A stretch of DNA of 64,000 nucleotides from an uncultured Prevotellaceae bacterium. GTDB taxonomy: Bacteria; Bacteroidota; Bacteroidia; Bacteroidales; Bacteroidaceae. Each line of letters begins with the position of its first letter. Positions within the stretch are counted from its first letter, which is position 1. Shown here in pieces: positions 14,942-23,230 of the stretch. The stretch lies in assembly GCA_900315565.1 (NCBI GenBank), contig OMZS01000007.1:48678-112677 (forward strand), read 5' to 3'. Position numbers and translations under genes: made by a program. The notes under the pieces are model-generated. The model worked only from the letters and a program-made list of their open reading frames with translations, ran no database searches and was not told the DNA's origin.

Positions 14942-16816
14942 ATGAAAATTAGATTCAGATATTTCTTGCTGACCTACGTCCTGTTTGTGGTCATTTTCGT
15001 TTTCGAGAAACCTCTGTTCATGCTGCGCCATTTGTCGCAGTTCAAGGCATCGTCGTTCTCCGAGTGGATGAGTGTGATTTGGAATGGCTTGTCGCTCGAC
15101 CTCACTGCCGCCGCCTGGCTGACGGTGATTCCGGGCTTGTTGCTGACTTGCACCATCTGGTCGCGAAAGAAGTTGTGGCGCCGCCTGGCAAAAATCTATT
15201 TTCTGTTGGCCTCGCTGCTCATGGCTGGCGTGTTCGTGGCCGACATGGCTGTTTATCCCAACACGGGCTCAAAACTTACCGCCAACTCGCTGGGCGCGTT
15301 GCTGACGCAGCCGAGTGCCGTCTTTGGCGATAGCGTGTGGTCGGTGCTGGGCGGCTTTTTGGCCGTGCTTATCTTTGCGATGCTGTTTTTTGTTGTCTTC
15401 TATCTCTGTTTGTTGGGTAGCGAAAAACTGGAACGCAAGCTGCTTCCGCTCAATCCGTTGCTGTTCACACTGTTGTTTTTGCTGCTCGAGGTGGTGCTGC
15501 TGGTTCCTGTTTTCAAAGGCATGGGTGCCAATGGCATGGACGTGAGCAAGGCATACTTCAGTGCTAATAAACGGCTCAATCTGGCAGCGGTGAATCCGCT
15601 CTACAGTGCCATGGCCACCTGGCAGGGCAAGGGCATTGCCCTGCCCGAAATCAAGTTCCCCATTGCCCGTAAAAGTGGAGAGAAGAAAGAGGAGAGTGGA
15701 GAGAGAAAAGAAGGTGCGGATGCGCTCTTCGATCCCGCCATCAATGGCGAGCAGGCCAAGCCCAGCCGCGCTATTCTCAACACACCCAAACCCAACGTGC
15801 TGGTGGTTGTGCTGAAAAACATGCCCGCCAGTCTTGTGGGAGCCATGGGTGGCGACAAAAACGTGACTGTCTGCCTCAACGAACTGGTGCCGCAAGGTTT
15901 GCTGTTCAATCATATTTACGCCACGAGCACCAATGCGGCTGACGGACTGCGCGCCTTGCTCAACGGCGAAGTGTCTGCCAGCCAACACCCAACAACCATC
16001 ACCCAACACCCATCACCCAACACCCAACAACCATCACCCTCGCTGGTCAACACGTTGCGCAACGAAGGCTATCTGGCTGCTTACTATAGCGGACTAGACC
16101 TCGATGGCACCAATCTTCGCAACCAGCTGAAGACGGCAGGCTTCCAAGGGTTCGTTTCGCAAACCGACTTCTCTGTCGCCGACCGGCAGAACAGTTGGGG
16201 CGTTCACGACTTCCCTGTGTTCAACGCCCTGCTCAGCGAGCTGCGCAACGAAAAGACACAGAAACCTTGGATACGCATGGTGCAGACGGCCAGCGCACAG
16301 CCTCCCTACACCGTGCCATACCACCGGGTGAAAGACCAGCTCGAGAACAATGCCTTCGCCTACAGCGACGCCTGCCTGGGCCACTTCATCAGCGAGCTGA
16401 AAAAGCTGCCGCAGTGGGAAAAGACCCTCGTTGTGGTGACGAGCGACTGCGTGGGCTCCTATCCGCAACAGAACGAGCTTTCTACTGGCCGATTCCACAT
16501 ACCCATGCTGCTGTTGGGCGGCGCGCTCAAAGAAACTGGCGTTGTTGACACCTACGGCTCGCAGGCCGACTTGGCCGCCACGCTGCTGGCGCAGCTGGGA
16601 CTCTCGCACAAGGCTTTCACTTATAGCAAAGACCTCCTGAGCGACGCAGCTCCGCACTTTGCTTACTTTAGTACCCCCAACGGATACGGCATGCTCAGCG
16701 CCGACAACCAGCTGGTGATAGACCAGAAAGCCGACAAGAACGTGATTGACGAAGGCAAAGAGAAAGGGCAGAACGAGGACTTGCTGAAGGCTTTCAGAGA
16801 GTATCTGGATAATTGA
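14942..16816 (+). CDS. LTA-synthase/sulfatase-like membrane protein, probably catalytically altered
   Basis: The 624-residue product has five N-terminal membrane helices and an extracytoplasmic alkaline-phosphatase-fold domain, the architecture of LtaS/phosphoglycerol transferases. The normal metal and nucleophile sites look degraded: the expected VVxxLES..S reads LVVVLKNMPASLVG (Glu replaced by Lys), and the expected DHG near residue 501 reads SDCVG. A Thr/Arg-rich segment is replaced by STNAADGLRALLNG. It may be a pseudoenzyme or use a changed site. Two in-frame low-complexity inserts (residues about 243-259 and 346-367) are encoded by repeat DNA. The stop lies in a TTGATAATTGACAATT repeat leading into the PAP2 gene. 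Confidence 0.75.
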   Translation: MKIRFRYFLLTYVLFVVIFVFEKPLFMLRHLSQFKASSFSEWMSVIWNGLSLDLTAAAWLTVIPGLLLTCTIWSRKKLWRRLAKIYFLLASLLMAGVFVADMAVYPNTGSKLTANSLGALLTQPSAVFGDSVWSVLGGFLAVLIFAMLFFVVFYLCLLGSEKLERKLLPLNPLLFTLLFLLLEVVLLVPVFKGMGANGMDVSKAYFSANKRLNLAAVNPLYSAMATWQGKGIALPEIKFPIARKSGEKKEESGERKEGADALFDPAINGEQAKPSRAILNTPKPNVLVVVLKNMPASLVGAMGGDKNVTVCLNELVPQGLLFNHIYATSTNAADGLRALLNGEVSASQHPTTITQHPSPNTQQPSPSLVNTLRNEGYLAAYYSGLDLDGTNLRNQLKTAGFQGFVSQTDFSVADRQNSWGVHDFPVFNALLSELRNEKTQKPWIRMVQTASAQPPYTVPYHRVKDQLENNAFAYSDACLGHFISELKKLPQWEKTLVVVTSDCVGSYPQQNELSTGRFHIPMLLLGGALKETGVVDTYGSQADLAATLLAQLGLSHKAFTYSKDLLSDAAPHFAYFSTPNGYGMLSADNQLVIDQKADKNVIDEGKEKGQNEDLLKAFREYLDN

Positions 16817-16866
16817 TAATTGACAATTGATAATTATGCATTATGCATTATAAATTATGCATTATA
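16815..16866. repeat. TTGATAATTGACAATT / GCATTATGCATTATA tract between two genes
   Basis: The tract supplies the stop of the upstream gene and the first candidate ATG of the PAP2 gene. The same words recur at 39920-40020. Confidence 0.85.
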
Positions 16867-17552
16867 CATTAAGCATTATTGAGAGCTTGATGCAAACCGA
16901 TGCCGACGTGCTGCTGGCCGTGAATGGGCTGCACAGTTCGTTCTTCGACACCTTCATGTTCCTTTGTAGCGACAAGTGGGCGTGGGTTGTTTTCTATGCA
17001 AGTCTTTTATATGTACTGCTGCGTAACTATTCGCTCCGCACGGCTCTCATGCTGCTGTTGTTCATCGCTCTGACCATCGTTCTGGCCGACCAGCTCAGCG
17101 CCCATGTTCTCCGTCCTTATTTCGGCCGTCTTCGCCCGGCCAACCTCAATAATCCACTCTCTCAGTGGGTTCACGTGGTGAACAACTATCGCGGAGGCCC
17201 CTACAGCTTCCCCTCCAGCCATGCCGCCAACACCGCCGGCCTGGCCTTTTTTTGTACTTTTTTGTTCCGCCGCCGCTGGTTCTCATGGCTCATGGCAGCG
17301 TGGATGCTGCTGGTGTGCTATTCGCGCATGTATCTGGGAGTCCACTATCCCGGCGACCTCATTGCGGGCATTTTGCTGGGAGCCCTTTGCGCCGCCGTCA
17401 CTTTTGGCAGCTATTGCCGCCTCCAGCAGGTGGAGCGGCTCTCGCTCGACCCAGTGCGCAAAGAGTCCAACGCGCTTGTCCATCTTTATGTGCCCGCCCT
17501 GGCGCTGCTGCTCACAGTGCTCGCATTCCTTGTTTTGGCGGGCGTAAATTGA
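16857..17552 (+). CDS. PAP2-family membrane phosphatase
   Basis: The product (231 residues from 16857, or 220 from the ATG at 16890) has about six membrane helices with PAP2 motifs: RPYFGRLRP (motif 1, with Arg in place of the usual Lys), FPSSHAANT (motif 2) and SRMYLGVHYPGD (motif 3). Such enzymes dephosphorylate lipid phosphates such as undecaprenyl pyrophosphate or lipid A. The start is uncertain because the first ATG sits in repeat DNA; 16890 (MQTDADVLLAVNGLH) looks more like a family N-terminus. Neighbouring an LTA-synthase-like protein, it may serve envelope lipid metabolism. Confidence 0.85.
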   Translation: MHYTLSIIESLMQTDADVLLAVNGLHSSFFDTFMFLCSDKWAWVVFYASLLYVLLRNYSLRTALMLLLFIALTIVLADQLSAHVLRPYFGRLRPANLNNPLSQWVHVVNNYRGGPYSFPSSHAANTAGLAFFCTFLFRRRWFSWLMAAWMLLVCYSRMYLGVHYPGDLIAGILLGALCAAVTFGSYCRLQQVERLSLDPVRKESNALVHLYVPALALLLTVLAFLVLAGVN

Positions 17553-17560
17553 GAGTGGAG

Positions 17561-18982
17561 TCAGAACTCCGGTTCCTCAACAATGTGTATTTCCTTGCCC
17601 GTCAGTGGGTGGGTGAAAGTGATTTCGGCTGCATGCAGATGCAGCCGTTCTGCTTTTGTGCCGTAGAGCTCGTCGCCCACGATGGGGCAGGCCAGTCCGT
17701 CTTCGTGGGCGCAGTGCATGCGCAGCTGGTGGGTGCGCCCTGTTTGTGGGTATAAGTTCACACGTGCGCGCGTTCCTTTTGTTTCTGTTACCTCATAGCG
17801 CGTCAGGGCTTCTTTTCCCACTTCGTGGTCCACCATCTGCCGCGGACGGTCCAGGGGGTTAGGGCAGAGGGGAAGGGTAATGATGCCGCTTCTGGCCGAC
17901 GGAATGCCTTCGAGCACAGCCACGTAGCGTTTCTTTACCTTCCGCTGGCTGAACTGCCGTTGCAGCAGTTTGTGAACCTCCTTGCTCTTGGCTATCACGA
18001 TGAGTCCCGATGTGGCCATGTCCAGCCGGTGAACCATCAGCGGGCCGTCGGCTTCGGGAAACCGCTGGCGCATCAGCGTGAACACCGAGCGCTGCTCCTC
18101 GCGCCCCGGCACCGAAAGCATGCCTGCTGGTTTGCTGACCACCGCCAGCCATTCATCGTCGTAGAGAATGGGGAGAGGGGGTGATGGTTGTTGGGTGTTG
18201 GTTGATGGGTGGTGGGTGTTGGGTGATGGAGAGAAAAAGGTTCCCAGCATATACGTCAATATGGGCAGGCACTTGCCACGGCAGGCGGGGTAGAAATGGC
18301 CGTGGTGGCGAATTTCCGCTTTTGGCGATGCACCGTACCAAAACTCTGCTATGCATAAGGGCTTCATCTGGTGCAGAAATGCATACTGCAGCAGCTTGGG
18401 CGCACAGCAGTCGCCGCTGCCGCCCGGCGGCAACGGAAAACGCTGACGCAGACGGGGTGACGTGTGGTAGTCGTGCCAAATGTTGATGAGGTTTCTGCGT
18501 TCTCCGCGCTCGTTGAGCATCAGGTACTGCTCGAACAACCACCGTTGCAACTCTTCGGACATTTGTTTGCGCTGCTGGCGCAGTTCGTTAAGGGCTGTGG
18601 CGTGGGTGGCAGCGTCTTCTTCGTTGGTTTCCCATTCTCTGATCTGCCTATTGATAGCCGAAATCTGCCGTTCAGTCTGCTTGAAGTGTCCGTCGGGCTG
18701 CTGCGCATCGAACACTGGCGGCACAAACCATGCCCAGTCGTTGCGCCCTGCCAGCAGTCCTGAATAGGCTGCCAGGAATCCTGTTTTGCCGTTGTTGGTT
18801 TTCACAACCAATACGCCGAACATCTTCCCGTTGCGGGCATCGCTCTCGCAAGTTGCGTCGTGTTTCAGATACCTTCGCACCTCGTCGGCCGCCAACAAAC
18901 ACAGCGGATGCGGCTCGTAGTCGAACGGGTTGTTCATTGCCAACGGCGGTTCGATGTTGCTATTCAGTGGGTGGAAAATCAT
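17561..18982 (-). CDS. RluA-family pseudouridine synthase with long N-terminal extension
   Basis: The 473-residue product carries the RluA catalytic motif MVHRLDMATSGLIV (Asp near residue 321) and NLYPQTGRTHQLRMHCAH. It would isomerise uridine in rRNA or tRNA. About 270 residues precede the catalytic domain, including FGVLVVKTNNGKTGFLAAYSG, a coiled-coil stretch (QTERQISAINRQIREWE..) and KLLQYAFLHQMKPLCIAEFWYG. This two-part architecture is known for some Bacteroidota and gammaproteobacterial RluA-like proteins. The junction between the two parts (residues about 249-269, SPSPNTHHPSTNTQQPSPPL) is encoded by text-like repeat DNA. Confidence 0.85.
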   Translation of the reverse strand: MIFHPLNSNIEPPLAMNNPFDYEPHPLCLLAADEVRRYLKHDATCESDARNGKMFGVLVVKTNNGKTGFLAAYSGLLAGRNDWAWFVPPVFDAQQPDGHFKQTERQISAINRQIREWETNEEDAATHATALNELRQQRKQMSEELQRWLFEQYLMLNERGERRNLINIWHDYHTSPRLRQRFPLPPGGSGDCCAPKLLQYAFLHQMKPLCIAEFWYGASPKAEIRHHGHFYPACRGKCLPILTYMLGTFFSPSPNTHHPSTNTQQPSPPLPILYDDEWLAVVSKPAGMLSVPGREEQRSVFTLMRQRFPEADGPLMVHRLDMATSGLIVIAKSKEVHKLLQRQFSQRKVKKRYVAVLEGIPSARSGIITLPLCPNPLDRPRQMVDHEVGKEALTRYEVTETKGTRARVNLYPQTGRTHQLRMHCAHEDGLACPIVGDELYGTKAERLHLHAAEITFTHPLTGKEIHIVEEPEF

Positions 18983-18998
18983 GGTTCAGGGAAAATGC

Positions 18999-19793
18999 TT
19001 ACAGGCAGATTTGCTCCAAATCGTCGGGAACCCATACGCTTCCGCTAAAGACCGTCTTGGCTTCAGCCGTGTATCGCTGGCGGCGGGTCTGGAGGGTTTC
19101 GTCCTCGGTGTGATAGAGAATGAGGTTTCTTATGCTGAGTTTTTCTGCCAGTCGGGCCGCATCGAGCACGGTGCTATGGTGCTTCTCATAAGGATGAAAG
19201 CGGTCGCGGTCTTCGTATAGGCAGTAAGCCTCGCTCATCAGCCAGTCGGCACCATCGGCATAGCTTTCGCACAAAGGGCTGAACGGCTCGTCGCCTAGAC
19301 AGCATAAACGTTGGCCGTCGGGCAACTGGGCGGTGAATCCAAATTGCAGTTCGTTGGAAGAATGAACGTCGAAGCACTGCAGTTTGATGTCGCCCACCTG
19401 AAAGGTGTCGGCATCGTTCAGGCAATTCATCACCACCAGACTGCCAATGTTTTCAGCTTCGGAAGGGGGAAGAACTTGGCGACAGATGACGGTGAGCAGG
19501 TGGAGCACTTTCTGATGGCTCCACACGCGCAGTGGAAAATGGAACTGCAAAGCCATGCGCATGATCCACACACAGCCGAGCAAATGGTCGGTGTGAGTAT
19601 GCGTGACAAAAAGGTCGCTAATGCTGTCGTAGCCAATGCCTGCCCGTTGCAATTGGGTGAGAATGCCGTTGCCGCCACCGCCATCCACCAGCAGAATGCT
19701 GTCTTGGCAGTGGAGCGTGAAACTGGTGTTGAAACAGCGTGTGACAAGGGCGTTGCCTGTGCCCAGCATGGTGATATAGGGTTGAGTGGTCAT
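18999..19793 (-). CDS. Metallo-beta-lactamase-fold hydrolase (RNase Z-like)
   Basis: The 264-residue product has LGTGNALVTRCFNTSF at the N-terminus, the metal motif THTHTDHLLG (H65, H67, D69, H70), CLGDEPFS and a late His in LILYHTED. This is the layout of RNase Z-like MBL hydrolases, but the tRNA-processing exosite is not evident, so the substrate stays open. It lies 16 bp upstream of the RluA gene and 43 bp downstream of the cytochrome c maturation gene on the same strand. Confidence 0.8.
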   Translation of the reverse strand: MTTQPYITMLGTGNALVTRCFNTSFTLHCQDSILLVDGGGGNGILTQLQRAGIGYDSISDLFVTHTHTDHLLGCVWIMRMALQFHFPLRVWSHQKVLHLLTVICRQVLPPSEAENIGSLVVMNCLNDADTFQVGDIKLQCFDVHSSNELQFGFTAQLPDGQRLCCLGDEPFSPLCESYADGADWLMSEAYCLYEDRDRFHPYEKHHSTVLDAARLAEKLSIRNLILYHTEDETLQTRRQRYTAEAKTVFSGSVWVPDDLEQICL

Positions 19794-19836
19794 CGTTGCA
19801 ATAATAATAAGGTGCAGTTATAGTTTCAGATTTCTT

Positions 19837-21951
19837 TCACGCATACGAGTGCATGCCGCCCAGGAAATAGTTCACGCCGAAATAGGTCATGAGCACGGCC
19901 AGGAAAGCCGCGGCCAAGTAGGCATGCAGCACCATGGGACGGCAGAAGGCGGGCAGGCTCTGGCGGTGCAACGGCACGGCATAGACCATGAGCGTAATGA
20001 GAGCCCACACCTCTTTGGGGTCCCAGCTCCAGTAGCGGCCCCAGCTGACGTTGGCCCATACGGCACCCAGAAAGATGCCCGCAGCCAAAAAGAACACAGC
20101 AGGGTAGAGCAGCAGCAGCGATAGCTGGGCGCTAGGTGTTGGATCCTGGGTGTTGGGTGTTGGATCCTGGGCGTTGGCTGCCGGATGATGGCGCACAGCA
20201 GTCAGTATGAGGGCAAACAGGCCGTTGAGCATGGTGAAAGCCAGCAAGGCATAGCTCATCATCACGAGGCTTACGTGGGCACTGAGCAGGGGCGAGGAGA
20301 GCACGGGCATAAGCGGCGTTATCTGCGGATTGTTCTCGCCCAGCCATGCCACGAGCATGGCAAAGCCCGACAGGAGAAAACCGAAGGGCAGCACATGTGG
20401 CATGCGCCGCCCGATGAGCAGCGCCGTGAGCATGATGGCGAGTGCGAGAAATTGCATGGTTTCGTTGCCGTTGCCCAGCGGAATGCGCCCGCCCACATAC
20501 CAGCGAAGCACGTAGCCGAACAGATAAAACACGAAGACCCCCCAAAGCACGACGCGCAACCCACCGAAACGAGGCTGCCGCTGTCGCGAGGCTGCCCATA
20601 CGAGCAGGGCGAAGGTGAGCAATCCCAGCGTCAGGTTGACCATGAACAGCACCTTGCTGAAGGGTATGCGGTTATAGAGCAGTTCGGCGTTCACACGTAG
20701 GTCGCTCAGCGGAGCCACATCGGCCGGGCGTGGCCTGATGAGCGTGCCATTGGTGAGCATCAGTATGAGTCCCACTTTCTCGTCCAGCTCGCGCACGGGT
20801 TTCGAGTGGGTTTCCATGCGGTTCAGCTTGTATTCAAAGCCACCGGTGCCGGTACCCCCAGCGCCGTGAGCGGGCTGGAAGAGGTCGGCCATGCTGGCGT
20901 ATTTGCCTTCTATGCCTAGTTGCTTTCGCAGCTGGGCATCTTTTATTTTTATCATTTTCTCGTTTTTCCATGCCTCGGGCTTGGCCAGCCATCCCTCCAC
21001 TACCTGTTCGGCAGAAAGACCTTTGTAGGTGGGGCGTCCGTAGATTTTGGTGGTAAAGTCGCGGGCCAGCGTGTTCAGCGGTGCCACCCGGTCGTTGTAG
21101 ATGACCTGCATGCGCGCCGTCTTGTCGGCTTTCTCGCGGCTGATGGTGGGTATCGAGCGGGCGTTTATAGAGTTAGGAGTTAGGAGTGAGGAGAGGGGAG
21201 TGAGGAGAGTTGAGATTGGGGAGAGCAATATGGTGTTGGGGAAGATAAGCAGCAACAGACATAGTCCGCGTCTGAGCAGCGGAGAGCGGAGCAGGTTGCG
21301 AAACTGCTCGCCCCGTGCCAGCAAAGTCCACATCATGGCGAGGGCCAGCAGGGCATAGCCGAAATAGGTGACGGGTGTGCCGTAGGGGTCGTAGTTCACG
21401 GTGAGGATGGTGCCTTGGTGGTCGCTGTCGAACGACGACTGGTAAAACCGGTAGCCCTGATGCTCAAGAATGTGGTTCATCGAGATGATTTTCTCTCCAG
21501 CCTTCTGCGTTTTCTGGACAATGCTCACCCGGCTGACAAAGTCAGAAGGTGCCTCGGTGCCCTGGTAATACTCCACGTTGAACGCGTTGAGCCGCAGGGC
21601 GAAGGGCAACAGCTCCATTTGCTTTTCCTTGGGATTATAGAACATGTTCTCGGCTGTTCCCGTGCGTATGTGTATCTGCCCTTCCTTGCTGGTGAGAAAC
21701 GAGGTGGCCGCTCCGCCCAGAATAATGATAAAGGCTACGTGGATGAGAAACACCGGCAGGCGCTGCCAAAGCCGTCGGCGCACAATCCATGCCACCGACG
21801 CGACAACAAGAATGCCCCAAAGCACACAAAACCACCCACTGTGGTAAATGTGCTCTGAGGCGTATGCGTTTCCTCGTGCCTGTTCAACAAATGTGGCCGC
21901 GCCCAGCAGCAGCACGAGGACAATATAGACTACTGAAACTAGTTTTCTCAA
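19837..21951 (-). CDS. Cytochrome c biogenesis protein, ResB-CcsA fusion (system II)
   Basis: The 704-residue product joins a ResB-like N-terminal half (helices at 5-85, large periplasmic domain) to a CcsA half with the WGRYWSWDPKEVWALI haem-handling motif near residues 636-650. System II machines export haem and attach it to CxxCH motifs of apocytochromes outside the membrane. Three CxxCH lipoproteins lie in this window, two just upstream. Two in-frame low-complexity segments occur: residues about 240-262 (STLLTPLSSLLTPNS) and 588-607 (NAQDPTPNTQDPTPSAQ), both encoded by repeat DNA and falling between membrane segments. Confidence 0.88.
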   Translation of the reverse strand: MRKLVSVVYIVLVLLLGAATFVEQARGNAYASEHIYHSGWFCVLWGILVVASVAWIVRRRLWQRLPVFLIHVAFIIILGGAATSFLTSKEGQIHIRTGTAENMFYNPKEKQMELLPFALRLNAFNVEYYQGTEAPSDFVSRVSIVQKTQKAGEKIISMNHILEHQGYRFYQSSFDSDHQGTILTVNYDPYGTPVTYFGYALLALAMMWTLLARGEQFRNLLRSPLLRRGLCLLLLIFPNTILLSPISTLLTPLSSLLTPNSINARSIPTISREKADKTARMQVIYNDRVAPLNTLARDFTTKIYGRPTYKGLSAEQVVEGWLAKPEAWKNEKMIKIKDAQLRKQLGIEGKYASMADLFQPAHGAGGTGTGGFEYKLNRMETHSKPVRELDEKVGLILMLTNGTLIRPRPADVAPLSDLRVNAELLYNRIPFSKVLFMVNLTLGLLTFALLVWAASRQRQPRFGGLRVVLWGVFVFYLFGYVLRWYVGGRIPLGNGNETMQFLALAIMLTALLIGRRMPHVLPFGFLLSGFAMLVAWLGENNPQITPLMPVLSSPLLSAHVSLVMMSYALLAFTMLNGLFALILTAVRHHPAANAQDPTPNTQDPTPSAQLSLLLLYPAVFFLAAGIFLGAVWANVSWGRYWSWDPKEVWALITLMVYAVPLHRQSLPAFCRPMVLHAYLAAAFLAVLMTYFGVNYFLGGMHSYA

Positions 21952-21985
21952 TCTTTATTCCTTCGTCTTTGTTTTTCTCATCTTC

Positions 21986-23128
21986 TTAGAAGGCGGGGAA
22001 CTGCGGGTTCTCTACCTTCTTCACAGCCATGCACTCCATTTCTACCAGCCAGCCGGGGCGGCATACGGGGGCATGCACAATGACGTAGGGTTTGTCGGCA
22101 AACCGCTCCTCGTAGAGCTCGCTCACCACCTGGCAGTCGGCCGTGTCGCGCAGATAGACCACCATTTCGCTCACATCGTCGTAGCTGCAGCCAGCCTCGT
22201 TGAGCAGGGCCTCCACGTTCTCCCACATGCGGTGCGTCTGGCGGCGCACGTCGCCGCGATACATCACCTCGCCCTTGTTGTTGATGCTGGCCGTGCCCGA
22301 AATGAACACGTGGCGGCGGTCGGCATAGTCAACGCGCGTGCCGCGCTCGAAACTCACGCCGTAGTCGCTGGTGCGGTTCAGGTGGGTTTGCGCGTAAAGA
22401 TAGGTGATTTGCTCCTGCCGGATGCCGTCGATGGCGTAGTTGTCCATTTGTGCGAGCACGTTGATGTCGGCCTGCCGGCCTCCTATGCCTGTGCTGGCGA
22501 TGAAGTGGGTGTGTACGGTGAGGTCCTGAGTGAAGAACACATTGTTGCGCGCACGCACCACGCCGCCATAGTTCAAATCTACGTCGTTGACGAAGAACCA
22601 TGTGCGGATGCAGTTTTCCGACAGTTTGCAGCCCTCTTCGAGCAGCTGCATCACATACTCGTTGAGCAGCAGGCGCGTCTGATACTCGGTGTTGGCAGCC
22701 AGATTGTGGGCACTGCCGTTCCAGAGGTGACGAAACGCGCCGTGAGCCGTCTCGTAGAGTCCGCTTTTCGAGATGCGCGTGTGAACGTCCGTCATCATAT
22801 ATACCCAGAGGGCGAGTTTTGTGCCGTCGAGCGGTGCTTGCTGAATCACCGACTTGGCGCACTCCGATGCGTCGGCCACTAGCACGGCGTCCTGCTGGTT
22901 GGCGGCATCGCTCAGGAAATATCTCTTAAACACGGCCTCGGCTCCCCGCAACTCGCCCTCGCGCAGCTGTCCGTAGGCATCGAGAATGGCTGCGAGCTGC
23001 TCGTTGAAGGTGAGGTGCGCATCGTCGATGCGAATCATCACGTGGTACTCGCGCACCTCGGTGCCATTGTCGAACTGCGAAATCTTGGCAATAGCGTGGT
23101 CGAAACGTATGGTTAGTTTTTTGTTCAT
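21986..23128 (-). CDS. Rid-family (YjgF-like) two-domain protein
   Basis: The 380-residue product ends with a YjgF/RidA-like segment: RRHVFISGTASINNKGEVMYRGDVRRQTHRMWENVEALLNEAG, then VVYLRDTAD and VIVHAPVCRPGWLVEMECMAV. The N-terminal half is less clear and could be a second, diverged Rid-like fold as in chorismatase-type proteins. Rid proteins hydrolyse reactive enamines/imines; whether this one does is unknown. It lies 34 bp upstream of the ResB-CcsA gene, and I recall this pairing in other Bacteroidota. Confidence 0.65.
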   Translation of the reverse strand: MNKKLTIRFDHAIAKISQFDNGTEVREYHVMIRIDDAHLTFNEQLAAILDAYGQLREGELRGAEAVFKRYFLSDAANQQDAVLVADASECAKSVIQQAPLDGTKLALWVYMMTDVHTRISKSGLYETAHGAFRHLWNGSAHNLAANTEYQTRLLLNEYVMQLLEEGCKLSENCIRTWFFVNDVDLNYGGVVRARNNVFFTQDLTVHTHFIASTGIGGRQADINVLAQMDNYAIDGIRQEQITYLYAQTHLNRTSDYGVSFERGTRVDYADRRHVFISGTASINNKGEVMYRGDVRRQTHRMWENVEALLNEAGCSYDDVSEMVVYLRDTADCQVVSELYEERFADKPYVIVHAPVCRPGWLVEMECMAVKKVENPQFPAF

Positions 23129-23139
23129 ATTTTGATTTT

Positions 23140-23230
23140 ACAATTTTACTATTTTACAATTTCACAATTGTTGATTCTCAATACTTAGATCTCGATTCTC
23201 AACTTTCAAACCTTAATTCTCAACTTTCAA
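23140..23230. repeat. TTTTACAATTTCACAA and TTCTCAACTTTCAAA repeats
   Basis: Short words recur through the gap and reach into the 3' end of the cytochrome lipoprotein gene, whose final LKVEN and TAA stop are repeat-encoded. Confidence 0.8.
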
